Source: JBMTVN01 sp046047235 (GTDB taxonomy: Bacteria > Verrucomicrobiota > Verrucomicrobiia > Limisphaerales > JAHDYP01). From it: DNA of 21,589 nt. The stretch spans positions 1 to 21,589 of the forward strand of contig JBJOII010000077.1 in the NCBI GenBank assembly GCA_046047235.1, in the 5' to 3' direction. The notes under the pieces were generated by a model. It worked only from the letters and a program-made list of their open reading frames with translations, made no database searches and was not told where the DNA came from. Made by a program: the position numbers and the translations under genes. Below, piece after piece: positions 8,051 through 15,994 of the stretch. Position 1 is the stretch's first letter, and the number at the start of each line of letters is the position of its first letter.

Positions 8051-10027
8051 TCAACCCCCGAAAAACTGACGAAACAACGCCGGACCGTTATCCCAAAATA
8101 CCAACACCACCCCCACCAGGGAGCCGCCCGCAATCACCCCCGAAGCCACAGGAAAGGTCAGCTCCTCCGCCTTCTCCGGTGAACGTCTCCCGAAATACCA
8201 CGCAATCACCGCCCCCAGGAAAAACAACAGGCTGTAATACCAGTGAAACGTCCACGACAACCCCACCGCGCCAGCCGAAGGAACCCATCGCTTGTAACGC
8301 GGAAACCATACCGGCAATAAAACCAACAGAACCCCCACCACTCCCCCAACCACGATCTCCCATACCTTCAACGCCTCCAACGACCCCACCCCGCCACTCA
8401 ACGCCTCCGCCACCGCCTTCCAAGTCAGTGCCGCCGGAGCCGGAAACTGGTCCGACCCCAATACACTCGCCGTCGGCACCATCACCCGGAACGCCAGCAC
8501 AGTCACCAGGGTCCCCGCAAAAATGCCCGCAAACTGCGCCAAAAACTGCTTCTTCGGATTGGCCCCCAGCAAATAACCGCTCTTCAGGTCAGTTAAAAGA
8601 TCCGCCGCCGACATCGCGGCCCCCGACGTGATGTTCGCACTCATCAGGTTCACGTTCATGTTGCCCGGACTAATCGCACCAAAGGTCAACTGCGTCACCT
8701 TGCCCATGGCACCCGTCGGCGTAGTATCCGTCTCCCCCGTCACCCTGCTCGCCACCAGCGCCAAGGCAAAACTCATCAGCACCGCAATCATCGTTTGCCA
8801 AAACGGCATCTGAAAAGTCACGTGCCCCAACCAACCCAACCCCAGCAAACCCACAACCTGCCCCGCCAAAAACCACGAACCCGGTGTCTCAATCGCTTCC
8901 ATCGGATCCTCCTCCGACTTCAACTTCCCCCCCACCCCCAGCATCGAACCCAGCCCGCGAAAGGCACGCACCGCCATCCGCCACTGCAGCGCAAAAGCCG
9001 TCAAACCGGATGTCACCATGCACGAAGCCCCAGCCCAAAGTGTCCACGACACAATGTTGCGAAATCCCGTCCCCTCAATAATCCCCTGCGACTGCAACAC
9101 CGGCACAAATACCGCCCAACATAACGTCCCCCCCACAAACATGCTCGCCCCCACTTTCATCCCCGAAAGCGCACCCGCCGCCAGAAAGATCGGATCCCAA
9201 TGAAAGAAAACCGTCCGCCCCACCCACTCCTGCCCCAATAACCGCTCATTCACCCAGGCCTCAATAGATCCAATCGAAAACCGCTCCAACCGACCGCTGA
9301 TCAAGGTCAAACCTTCGGACCAAAAGGTGCTGATTCCTGCCAGCACCCCCGAAATCCCCAACGCCTTCGCCGCTCGCATCCCCTTCCCTCCATGAGAATG
9401 CAACGCCTCCAATGTCACAGCTGACGCCGTGCCCGTGGGAAATCGCAACTGCTCCACGTTGATCATCTGCCGCTTCATCGGCACAGCCATGGTCACCCCC
9501 AGCAACGCCACAAAAAATACCCACGCCAGCATCAACCCCAAGGGTAACGCCTCCCCATTCAACATCACATACGCCGCAAACGCCGAAACCAGCGTCGACC
9601 CTGTCGAATACCCCGCAGAACTCGCCGTGGACTGCATGCAGTTGTTTTCCAAAATCGTCATCGGCGTCCTCGCCACCCCCAATCTCAAAAGCCCCGACCA
9701 GACCGCATACGAAAGAATGCACGCCGTAATCGCCACCCCAAACCCCCAACCCGCCTTCAAACCCACATACAAATTGGTCAACGATAATACCCCCCCCAAT
9801 ACCGACCCCATCAGGACCGCACGCCAGGTCAGCTGCGCCATCGAATCCCCCCGACCGCAATACACGGTCTCATACCACTTCCGCTCTATCTCCTCCGGAG
9901 TCCCCGTCAACGGCTCAGTTCGAACCCGAAACTCGCGCACTCCTGCGCGCAGGGCTTGTCCTCCATTAATCGACGCTGACTTGGAATCGGTTTGATCAGG
10001 GTGCATGGCTACAACGGCGCGCAGCAT
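8051..10027 (-). CDS. OPT family (oligopeptide/metal-chelate) transporter
   Basis: A 658-residue polytopic inner-membrane protein with about 15-16 hydrophobic segments, the size of bacterial OPT carriers. Characterised OPT members are proton-coupled importers of small peptides or metal-siderophore complexes. Family signatures include TNLYVGLKAGW (84-94), ENNCMQSTASSAGY (127-140), QLRFPTGTASA and GMKVGASMFVGG. The periplasmic loop before SAADLLTDLKSGYLLGANP is also typical. The ATG at 10027 was chosen because AGGAGG (10038-10043) lies ten bases upstream; a second ATG at 10006 (seven codons in) has no such site. It lies 50 bases downstream of the Cache-kinase gene on the same strand, so the two may be co-transcribed and the transporter could be a target or output of that kinase. 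That link is inference from position only. Confidence 0.93.
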   Translation of the reverse strand: MLRAVVAMHPDQTDSKSASINGGQALRAGVREFRVRTEPLTGTPEEIERKWYETVYCGRGDSMAQLTWRAVLMGSVLGGVLSLTNLYVGLKAGWGFGVAITACILSYAVWSGLLRLGVARTPMTILENNCMQSTASSAGYSTGSTLVSAFAAYVMLNGEALPLGLMLAWVFFVALLGVTMAVPMKRQMINVEQLRFPTGTASAVTLEALHSHGGKGMRAAKALGISGVLAGISTFWSEGLTLISGRLERFSIGSIEAWVNERLLGQEWVGRTVFFHWDPIFLAAGALSGMKVGASMFVGGTLCWAVFVPVLQSQGIIEGTGFRNIVSWTLWAGASCMVTSGLTAFALQWRMAVRAFRGLGSMLGVGGKLKSEEDPMEAIETPGSWFLAGQVVGLLGLGWLGHVTFQMPFWQTMIAVLMSFALALVASRVTGETDTTPTGAMGKVTQLTFGAISPGNMNVNLMSANITSGAAMSAADLLTDLKSGYLLGANPKKQFLAQFAGIFAGTLVTVLAFRVMVPTASVLGSDQFPAPAALTWKAVAEALSGGVGSLEALKVWEIVVGGVVGVLLVLLPVWFPRYKRWVPSAGAVGLSWTFHWYYSLLFFLGAVIAWYFGRRSPEKAEELTFPVASGVIAGGSLVGVVLVFWDNGPALFRQFFGG

Positions 10028-10037
10028 AGCGGGAAAG

Positions 10038-10043
10038 CCTCCT
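10038..10043 (-). promoter_or_regulatory. Ribosome binding site deciding the OPT start
   Basis: Perfect AGGAGG on the minus strand, ten bases before ATG 10027 and 31 bases before ATG 10006. It supports the upstream start. Confidence 0.6.
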
Positions 10044-10055
10044 CTGCCCAGCCTT

Positions 10056-10065
10056 GATTCGAATC
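10056..10065. promoter_or_regulatory. Perfect 10-base palindrome between kinase and transporter
   Basis: GATTCGAATC is perfectly self-complementary and lies 28 bases upstream of the OPT start codon and 12 bases past the kinase stop. It could be an operator for a dimeric regulator. No promoter boxes are evident next to it, and one copy alone is weak evidence. Confidence 0.3.
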
Positions 10066-10077
10066 ACGCCCCGCCCA

Positions 10078-12198
10078 TCAGGACTCCGCCAACCCGTGCT
10101 CCCGCCACCAACGATCCCCCTCCTCCTGTGACCACCCCCCCGCACTGGCACACCCCGACAACAGCTTCTCCAATTCCCTCGCACTCACCGGCCGCAAACC
10201 CGGGTTTTTCTCCAGACACTGCAACATCACCGCCTCCAAGCCCGCGTCAACCGCAGAACCACGACGCTGCGACGGCGAGTCCGGCGTCATGCTTCCATGC
10301 CCCGCCAACAACTCCCCCAAATCCTCCGCCGTAAATACCGGCGTCCCCGTCAACAAAAAGAACCCCACCGCACCCAAAGAATACAAATCACTGCGAGCAT
10401 CCACCTCGTCCGGCTTCAGTATCCCTTCCGGAGACAAGAACTGCGGCGTCCCCACCAAACTCTCACTCACGGTCTGCGTCACCCCGGAATGCGGCCCCAC
10501 CCCCTTCACCAAACCAAAGTCCAACACCTTCACCACATCCGCCATCCCCCCACGCCGCGTCAGGAACAAGTTCGCCGGCTTGATGTCGCGATGCACCAAC
10601 CCCCGCTCATGCGCCTCCGCCAACGCCATGCACGCCTGCCTCAATATCCAAATCACCCGCCCCTCGCTCAATGGACCAAATCTCTCCACCAGCCGATCCA
10701 GCGACAACCCCTCCAAATACTCCATCGCATAATAAAACAACCCCTCCTCCGTCCGACCATAGTCATACACCACCACGGTGTTCGGATGGGTCAACCGGCT
10801 CGTCGCCTGAACCTCCCGCTCAAACCTCGCAATCGACTCCCGATCCTCCTTGCCGTCATCCAGTAACTTCACCGCCACCGGCCGACGCAAATACTTGTGC
10901 ACCGCCTTGAACACCCGGCCGTTGCTGCCCCGCCCGATCTCCTCCCCCAAGTCATACTGCCCCAACCGCCGACTCTCCCTCGCAAGCCGCAACTGCAAAC
11001 CCGCAGCCCACCGGCTCAACACCCCCAACCCCACCGCCCCCAACACCAACACGCCATAGGCCGCCCACGTGGCACGACGCAACACCGCATAAGGCTCCTT
11101 TAATTCCGCCTGTTCCACCTCAACCGCCACCGCCAACCCATAAGCATCCAGCCACCTCCAGGCACCCACAACCTCCGCCCCCCGGTAATTGCGATAACCC
11201 TCCACATCCACCCCGCCGTCACTAGCCTCCTCAAGCTCCCCATCACCCCCCGCCATCGCCCGCCGGGTCGCAGCTTCCGCCAACCGCGTCAAAGACAGAC
11301 CGCCTCGCGATGGCCTCTTCCCCCCAAGCCGCAAATCCATCCCCGGATCCAATAACTTCAATGAAAGAATACTCGTCGACTGAGGCAGATCAGGAATCAA
11401 CCCCAACGCCTTGCACTCCCCCTCAAACCGACTGCGCGAAATCATGTAACCATCACGATTCAACGCATATGCCTCCCCGGTATCCCCAAAACGGGAAAGC
11501 TCCAAGACCTCCGAAAACTCCCGCGCAGGATCCAACCGGCACGCCAATAACGCCACCACCTCGCCCTGCCGCGACTTCACCGGAGCAACAACATACATCA
11601 CCGGCATCCCCGCACGAACCACCCCCTCCGAATCAGGCACCAACGCCCGGCTCACGCGAGGCATCGTCACCCTAGCACCAACCCCCGCAATGTCCTCCCC
11701 CACACCCCACTCCCCCGGCGTAATCACCAGCCCCAGCTTCTCCTCCACACTGCTCGCAACCACCCTAAACCCCGCATCCAACACCAGAAAATCTTCGTAG
11801 CCCAAATACAAATCAAACGACGCAAACGCACCGTTCAAAGCCTTCGCCTCCTCAAGCCGCGCCAGCTCCAGGGGCTTCAACCGCCCCAAATCCGGCCGCA
11901 CCATCAAACTCTCCACCGCACCCCGAAACTCCGGATCAGCCGCCAATAATCGCAAGTTCGCCTCCTGACCAGACATCCAGTGCAACAGCGACTTGCTCTC
12001 GGTATCCAACAGGGTCTGCAAATAAACCTGCCGCAACTCCCTGGCCGAACTCCTCAAGGAACCCTCGAAAAACAGCCCCGTTACCAACACCACCACGCCC
12101 GCCACCAATGGCCAAATCCAAAGCCTGCCACGCAACCAATCCAGCCCGACACCCAAACCCTTCGTCCATTTCTTTGTCGTTTGGCGGGTCGAGCGCAT
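10078..12198 (-). CDS. Transmembrane Ser/Thr protein kinase with extracytoplasmic Cache-like sensor
   Basis: A 706-residue membrane kinase. TM1 at about 26-44 and TM2 at about 377-394 enclose a 330-residue extracytoplasmic region. This contains a Cache-like ligand-binding signature FGDTGEAYALNRDGYMIS (237-254), as in dCache sensors. The cytoplasmic PknB-type kinase domain spans about 415-681: Gly loop GRGSNGRV (422-429), AVK Lys444, helix-C Glu462, catalytic HRDIKPAN (536-543), DFG (560-562), SPE in place of APE (589-591) and DLYSLG (604-609). All catalytic residues are present, so it should be active. The usual Hanks-kinase arrangement puts the kinase N-terminal; here the sensor comes first, like a histidine kinase or chemoreceptor. 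The ATG at 12198 follows a candidate TTGACA promoter; an upstream in-frame TTG (12297) would overlap the divergent gene. Next on the strand is the OPT transporter. Ligand and substrates are unknown. Confidence 0.92.
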   Translation of the reverse strand: MRSTRQTTKKWTKGLGVGLDWLRGRLWIWPLVAGVVVLVTGLFFEGSLRSSARELRQVYLQTLLDTESKSLLHWMSGQEANLRLLAADPEFRGAVESLMVRPDLGRLKPLELARLEEAKALNGAFASFDLYLGYEDFLVLDAGFRVVASSVEEKLGLVITPGEWGVGEDIAGVGARVTMPRVSRALVPDSEGVVRAGMPVMYVVAPVKSRQGEVVALLACRLDPAREFSEVLELSRFGDTGEAYALNRDGYMISRSRFEGECKALGLIPDLPQSTSILSLKLLDPGMDLRLGGKRPSRGGLSLTRLAEAATRRAMAGGDGELEEASDGGVDVEGYRNYRGAEVVGAWRWLDAYGLAVAVEVEQAELKEPYAVLRRATWAAYGVLVLGAVGLGVLSRWAAGLQLRLARESRRLGQYDLGEEIGRGSNGRVFKAVHKYLRRPVAVKLLDDGKEDRESIARFEREVQATSRLTHPNTVVVYDYGRTEEGLFYYAMEYLEGLSLDRLVERFGPLSEGRVIWILRQACMALAEAHERGLVHRDIKPANLFLTRRGGMADVVKVLDFGLVKGVGPHSGVTQTVSESLVGTPQFLSPEGILKPDEVDARSDLYSLGAVGFFLLTGTPVFTAEDLGELLAGHGSMTPDSPSQRRGSAVDAGLEAVMLQCLEKNPGLRPVSARELEKLLSGCASAGGWSQEEGDRWWREHGLAES

Positions 12199-12204
12199 GC
12201 TCCA

Positions 12205-12234
12205 ATCTTCCAAAGGCCCCACACGGAATGTCAA
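12205..12234 (-). promoter_or_regulatory. Candidate promoter of the sensor kinase
   Basis: Minus strand: perfect TTGACA (12229-12234), 18-base spacer and GAAGAT (12205-12210; three of six match). It ends six bases before ATG 12198, predicting a leaderless transcript. It stands back to back with the candidate promoter of the divergent gene, the two -35 boxes being seven bases apart. Confidence 0.4.
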
Positions 12235-12241
12235 TGGCGGC

Positions 12242-12270
12242 TTGCCCCCTTCACCCCCAACCCCTAGCTT
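12242..12270 (+). promoter_or_regulatory. Candidate promoter of the small anchored protein
   Basis: TTGCCC (12242-12247), 17-base spacer and TAGCTT (12265-12270, fits TANNNT). It ends 11 bases before the GTG at 12282 and supports that start over the in-frame ATGs at 12228 and 12234. Confidence 0.35.
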
Positions 12271-12281
12271 TCCGCACAACC

Positions 12282-12770
12282 GTGAATACCCCGCCAAAAC
12301 AAAAAACCGAGAACAGCTCCCGTTGGCTCCTCCTCCTCGCCGCAGCCGCCATCATCGCCCTCATCACCCTGAACTTCGTCTCTGGATCCAAACCCCAAAC
12401 CACCCTCCCCGAAACACAAGCCTCAGCCACGGAGTCCACACCCGAAAAGCCACCCGCTGAAAACCCCCTCGACAACCTCAAGGGACGCTGGCTGCGCGCC
12501 GATGGCGGCTATATCCTCGAAGTGAAACACACCTCCCCCGATGGTCGCGTCGAAGCCGCCTACTTCAACCCGCGGCCCATCTTCGTCTCGCGCGCCGAAG
12601 CCTCAGAAAAAGACTCCGGCATCCAACTACTCGTCGAACTCCAAGACCAGGGCTACCCCGGCTGCGTCTACACCCTCAACTACCAGCCAGACTCAGACTC
12701 CCTGATCGGCACTTACTTCCAGGCCGCCCTCAGGGAAAGCTTCGACGTCGTCTTCGAACGCACCCGGTAA
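12282..12770 (+). CDS. Small membrane-anchored protein with conserved domain of unknown function
   Basis: A 162-residue protein. A short basic N-terminus (NTPPKQKTENSSR) is followed by one hydrophobic helix at about 16-34 (LLLLAAAAIIALITLNFV). Then comes a Pro/Thr/Glu-rich linker and a compact C-terminal domain of about 95 residues beginning LKGRWLRADGGYILEV. That domain includes AAYFNPRPIFVSRAEA, QGYPGCVYTLNYQPDSDSLI and GTYFQAA. From memory, very similar domains occur in uncharacterised proteins of Verrucomicrobiota and Bacteroidota; the beta-rich, alternating pattern suggests a small barrel in the periplasm. No catalytic motif is evident. GTG 12282 was chosen because the anchor follows at once and a candidate promoter fits; ATG 12228 would add 18 residues. 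It is divergent from the Cache kinase and converges with the DUF6807 gene after 19 bases. Confidence 0.75.
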   Translation: MNTPPKQKTENSSRWLLLLAAAAIIALITLNFVSGSKPQTTLPETQASATESTPEKPPAENPLDNLKGRWLRADGGYILEVKHTSPDGRVEAAYFNPRPIFVSRAEASEKDSGIQLLVELQDQGYPGCVYTLNYQPDSDSLIGTYFQAALRESFDVVFERTR

Positions 12771-12789
12771 AATCCCGGCCAACAAAGCC

Positions 12790-13788
12790 TCACTTCCCCG
12801 CTTTCACATAAGCCTCATACCGCTGCGATACCTTCCCCTCCACCTCGTCCCCGGAGTGAATCACAAAACGATAGCGGAACGTTAACGTGCCGCCAGCCGG
12901 CACCTTCATGTCACCCGTCCCCGCAGGCTTGCGCTCAAAGTCATGCACCCCAAACGGGTTCGCCGCAAAAAGGCCGTAGTCCCGCACATGCCACCACGAC
13001 GGATGACGCGGATTCGCAGGATGATCCATAATCGCCACCCCAACCTCCCGACCATCCACCGGCCCATGATAATCCACCCAGGCAGCCCGCTTGCCCCAAG
13101 TCTCACCATCCTTCACGCCCTCGCTGTTTAAAATATGACCTGTCGGCTTCCCCTGATTGTGCTTGTTGGGCTTCAGTCGCATCGACTCCGCTAACCGGAT
13201 CGCCATCGTCCCCTCCTTCGTATCCCCAAAAACAATCTCACCGTCCGTCGCACGATACACCACATCGTAATCCATCACCCGAACCCCCTCCTCCCGATAC
13301 ACCCGCAGTGTGTGGTCCGCCGTCGCCAAACGCTTCCCCTCCTTCGTCCGTAACTCGTTCCTCGTCGAGATCACCCCAACCTCCCGCCCCGAACTCACCT
13401 CCAAAAACTCCACGTGAACAGTCTGCCCCGCATCCTTCGCCTCCGACCAAAAATCCACCCCGTTCACCGACCCATGCGCATGCCAAAGCGACTTGTGATG
13501 CGGATGATCATGCTCCTCATCATCGCTGTCCTCCAAAGGCCACCGCCGCGAAACCGGCGTGCCGTCCGCCGCCAGCACCGGATACAAATAAGGCCGCGAT
13601 GCCCCCGCCGCGTGATACTCCGCAAACAATTGCCCATCCACCTCAATCCGCACCACCCCCGGCCGATCAGCCGATTGCTGCATCATCACCCCCCGTGTCC
13701 AATTGTCCGCCGCATACATCGAAACAGCGCTCAACAACGAAACCAGACACACCGGAGCCAAAGGAGAAACCAACGGTTTGTGGAACAT
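12790..13788 (-). CDS. DUF6807 (PmoA-like) family secreted protein
   Basis: A 332-residue protein with a signal peptide (FHKPLVSPLAPVCLVSLLSAVSMYA, residues 2-26, predicted cleavage before ADN), so it is exported. The mature part matches the DUF6807 family, abundant in Planctomycetes and Verrucomicrobiota and historically mislabelled as methane oxygenase PmoA. Diagnostic motifs are DHPHHKSLWHAHG (94-106), NGVDFW (109-114), FGDTKEGTMAIRLAESMR (187-203 region) and DHPANPRHPSWWHVRD (255-270) followed by YGLFAANPFG. The many conserved His and Asp residues suggest a metal or ligand site on a beta-sandwich. No reaction has been established to my knowledge; genomic context elsewhere suggests carbohydrate metabolism. 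The ATG at 13788 begins the signal peptide and has AAGG eight bases upstream plus a candidate promoter. It lies 97 bases downstream of xseA on the same strand. Confidence 0.9.
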   Translation of the reverse strand: MFHKPLVSPLAPVCLVSLLSAVSMYAADNWTRGVMMQQSADRPGVVRIEVDGQLFAEYHAAGASRPYLYPVLAADGTPVSRRWPLEDSDDEEHDHPHHKSLWHAHGSVNGVDFWSEAKDAGQTVHVEFLEVSSGREVGVISTRNELRTKEGKRLATADHTLRVYREEGVRVMDYDVVYRATDGEIVFGDTKEGTMAIRLAESMRLKPNKHNQGKPTGHILNSEGVKDGETWGKRAAWVDYHGPVDGREVGVAIMDHPANPRHPSWWHVRDYGLFAANPFGVHDFERKPAGTGDMKVPAGGTLTFRYRFVIHSGDEVEGKVSQRYEAYVKAGK

Positions 13789-13795
13789 GCCCACG

Positions 13796-13824
13796 ACCTT
13801 AGAAAGCTCCCCCCGCGCGGTCAA
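13796..13824 (-). promoter_or_regulatory. Candidate promoter of the DUF6807 gene
   Basis: Minus strand: TTGACC (13819-13824), 17-base spacer and TAAGGT (13796-13801, fits TANNNT). It ends seven bases before ATG 13788. The -10 overlaps the SD-like AAGG, so leadered translation cannot be excluded. It suggests this gene is transcribed separately from xseA. Confidence 0.45.
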
Positions 13825-13885
13825 ACCCAGATCACCCCTCCATCCATCCCACGCTGCACACTCAAAACCCCACCAGACCACCCGA

Positions 13886-15181
13886 CTAGATCACCTCGCT
13901 CCCAACCTCACCCTCCTGCAGCCTCGTCACCAGCCTCATCCCCTTGCGCACCTGCCCGACCCGCCTCACCACCACCCCCGTCCCGGCCTCCAGCGTGATG
14001 GAATACCCGCGATCCAGCACGCTCTGCGGCGACAATAACCTCAACCGGCCCTCGCTCAACCTCAGCCCCTCCCGCAACCGCCCCAAAGCCAAACGCATCG
14101 CCCCCCGCAACCGTCGGTCCGCCATCACCACCCGCTCCCGCTCCCGCCCAACCCGCGCCGTGTTCAGGAAAGCCCGCCACCGTCCCCTGAATGAATGCCA
14201 GACCGCCACCCGCTCCCTAATCCCACCACGCATCACCCGAACCAACGCATCCGTCACATCATCCAACCGCTGTCCCAACTGCTCCAGCCGACGCCTCGGA
14301 TGCGCCCGACCCATCCGCCCCAGCAAACCCGCCAACTCCTCCCCCTCCGACTCCACACGATCCCTCAATACGTCCAACATCCGCCCAGGCACCTCCCCCA
14401 ACCATCGCCGGCTCGCATACACCCCCTCGGTCACTAATTCCGCCGCCGCACTCGGTGTCGCCGCCCGTAAATCCGCCACAAAATCACTGATGGTAAAATC
14501 AATCTCATGCCCCACCGCCGATACCACCGGTAATGCCGAAGCCCCAATCGCCCGCGCCACCACCTCCGCCGCCGCCCCATCACCCTGAACCCGACTGGGC
14601 GCCAAAACCACCCGCAACCCGGGATGCCGACGCGATACCACATGCAACACATCCCGCAGCGCAGCCCCCGTCGGGGACGTCACCACCCCCAATCGCTCAA
14701 TCATCGCGGGCAAACGCCGCTTCCGCGCCGGATCGAACAGCCCCTCACCATCCAGCTTGCGCTTCAGCTTCTCAAACGCCACCTGCAACGCACCCACCCC
14801 CTGCATCTCCACCTGCCGCACCACCATCTGATACTGCCCCCGCGGCTCATACACCGTCACCTCACCCTGCAACACCACATGACACCCGTCCTCCAGCAAA
14901 CCCCGCACCGGCGTCGAGACCCCACGGAACAACACACAGCCCAACTGCGACTGCGAATCCTTCAACGTGAAATACGCATGACCCGATGCCTGCATGCGGT
15001 AGTTGCTGATCTCCCCGCTCACCCACACCGCCCTCAACTCCCGCTCCAACAACCGCTTCACCGTCCCCGTCAACTCCCCCACGGTAAATACCTTCCGCTC
15101 CGGTGCCCGCTCGGGCGCCCGCTCCGGCTCCTCCGAAAACAACTCGCCGAAATTCCACTGCGACGTTCGCTTGCGCACCAT
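13886..15181 (-). CDS. xseA: Exodeoxyribonuclease VII large subunit with internal deletion
   Basis: ExoVII degrades single-stranded DNA as a complex of XseA with several small XseB subunits. Recognisable parts, 431 residues: OB-fold domain (VSGEISNYRMQASGHAYFTLKD, 55-75 region), nuclease domain with VTSPTGAALRDVLHVVSRRHP (167-187 region, Asp177) and VVSAVGHEIDFTISDFVADL (219-238; His225, Asp228). A long Arg/Leu-rich helical region follows, then the C-terminal LSPQSVLDRGYSITL. Between AAAEVV (203-208) and ARAI (209-212) the family normally has about 36-38 more residues, including the conserved GRGGGSLEDLW segment with an Arg reported as essential in E. coli XseA. Here that segment is absent and the frame stays open, so nuclease activity is doubtful. 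An RAPERAPE duplication lies in the N-terminal linker (21-28). ATG 15181 has GGAGG five bases upstream; GTG 15178 is an alternative. It is in an operon with the upstream ymdB-like gene; no xseB is in the window. Confidence 0.92.
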   Translation of the reverse strand: MVRKRTSQWNFGELFSEEPERAPERAPERKVFTVGELTGTVKRLLERELRAVWVSGEISNYRMQASGHAYFTLKDSQSQLGCVLFRGVSTPVRGLLEDGCHVVLQGEVTVYEPRGQYQMVVRQVEMQGVGALQVAFEKLKRKLDGEGLFDPARKRRLPAMIERLGVVTSPTGAALRDVLHVVSRRHPGLRVVLAPSRVQGDGAAAEVVARAIGASALPVVSAVGHEIDFTISDFVADLRAATPSAAAELVTEGVYASRRWLGEVPGRMLDVLRDRVESEGEELAGLLGRMGRAHPRRRLEQLGQRLDDVTDALVRVMRGGIRERVAVWHSFRGRWRAFLNTARVGRERERVVMADRRLRGAMRLALGRLREGLRLSEGRLRLLSPQSVLDRGYSITLEAGTGVVVRRVGQVRKGMRLVTRLQEGEVGSEVI

Positions 15182-15183
15182 CA

Positions 15184-15191
15184 CCTCCTCC
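15184..15191 (-). promoter_or_regulatory. Strong Shine-Dalgarno of xseA
   Basis: GGAGGAGG on the minus strand, part of AGGAGGTGAT (15180-15189), a ten-base match to the anti-SD end of 16S rRNA. GGAGG is five bases before ATG 15181 and AGGAGG is five bases before GTG 15178, so either could be the start. Confidence 0.65.
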
Positions 15192-15196
15192 GTTCC

Positions 15197-15988
15197 TCAA
15201 CCCGCATCCTGCAACCGCTCCGAAATCCTCCGGATCGAATACGCCTTCCCCGTCGCCTCATCAATCTCCACCAGCGCTCCCTGTAACAGGATCCGCTCCG
15301 CCGCTACTGTGAACCGCTGCGGCATCCCCGTTAAAAAACGCTTCAAGACCGGCTCAATGTCCCGCCCCAATACGCTGTCGTGCGGCCCCGTAAAACCCGC
15401 GTCACACATCATCGCCGTCCCGCCAGGCAACACCCGCTCGTCCGCCGTCTGCACATGGGTGTGCGTACCCACCACCGCCGATACCAACCCCTCAAGTAAC
15501 CGCGCCATAGCGATCTTCTCCGACGTCGCCTCGGCATGCATGTCCACAAAAATCACCGGCGTCACCTCCCTCAACCGCTCCACCGCCTCCCGCGCCGCTA
15601 GAAATGGATTCTCCATCGGCGCCATAAAGGACCGCCCCTGCACATTCATCACCCCCACCTTCACCCCCGCAGCCGTCTCCACCACGGTGTATCCCCGCCC
15701 CGGCGTCCCCGCCACATGGTTCACCGGACGCACAAAACGTGGCTCCAACTCCAGCAACTGTATCACCTCACGCTGGTCCCATAAGTGGTCCCCGCTCGTA
15801 ATCACATCCACCCCCGCCGCAAAAATCTCCTCCGCCATCGAAGGGGTAATCCCATTGCCACCAGCCGAGTTCTCCCCGTTCGCCACCACCACATCAATCC
15901 CCTCAGCCTCCCGCAACCCCGGCAAAAGCAACCGCAAGGCCCGCCGCCCCGGCTCCCCCACAATGTCACCAATGAAAAGTAACTTCAC
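15197..15988 (-). CDS. ymdB: YmdB-type (TIGR00282) metallophosphoesterase
   Basis: A cytosolic calcineurin-like phosphoesterase of the YmdB family, 263 residues, full length. In Bacillus and Deinococcus relatives it hydrolyses 2',3'-cyclic (and some 3',5'-cyclic) nucleotides. Dimetal ligands are visible: Asp8 (IGDIVGEPGR), Glu39 and Asn40 (NGENSAGGNG), His151 (VDMHAEATSEK), His176 and His178 (GTHTHVQTADE). The usual Asn of the SGNH motif is Asp67 here (TSGDHLWDQRE). From memory, this variant is found in other Planctomycetes/Verrucomicrobiota members and could still bind metal. Translation begins at GTG 15988 (GTG AAG TTA), fixed by the conserved KLLFIGDIVG start. A candidate promoter ends six bases upstream. 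The stop is 15 bases before the xseA ATG, so both are probably one transcript. Confidence 0.95.
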   Translation of the reverse strand: MKLLFIGDIVGEPGRRALRLLLPGLREAEGIDVVVANGENSAGGNGITPSMAEEIFAAGVDVITSGDHLWDQREVIQLLELEPRFVRPVNHVAGTPGRGYTVVETAAGVKVGVMNVQGRSFMAPMENPFLAAREAVERLREVTPVIFVDMHAEATSEKIAMARLLEGLVSAVVGTHTHVQTADERVLPGGTAMMCDAGFTGPHDSVLGRDIEPVLKRFLTGMPQRFTVAAERILLQGALVEIDEATGKAYSIRRISERLQDAG

Positions 15989-15994
15989 CCCGCG

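Noticed and set aside
10051..10075. tRNA-like T-arm (GATTCGAATC) that might mark a tRNA or att site
   Set aside because: The sequence is a plain palindrome; the stem bases around a TTCGAAT loop do not pair as in a T-arm and no other tRNA arms are found nearby.
12190..12297. Longer kinase start at TTG 12297
   Set aside because: It would overlap the divergent gene and its candidate promoter, and the added residues are low-complexity Gly-rich; ATG 12198 has a TTGACA promoter at the expected distance.
12790..13788. Particulate methane monooxygenase subunit
   Set aside because: The PmoA label for this family is historical; the protein is a secreted DUF6807 protein without the membrane helices of methane monooxygenase.
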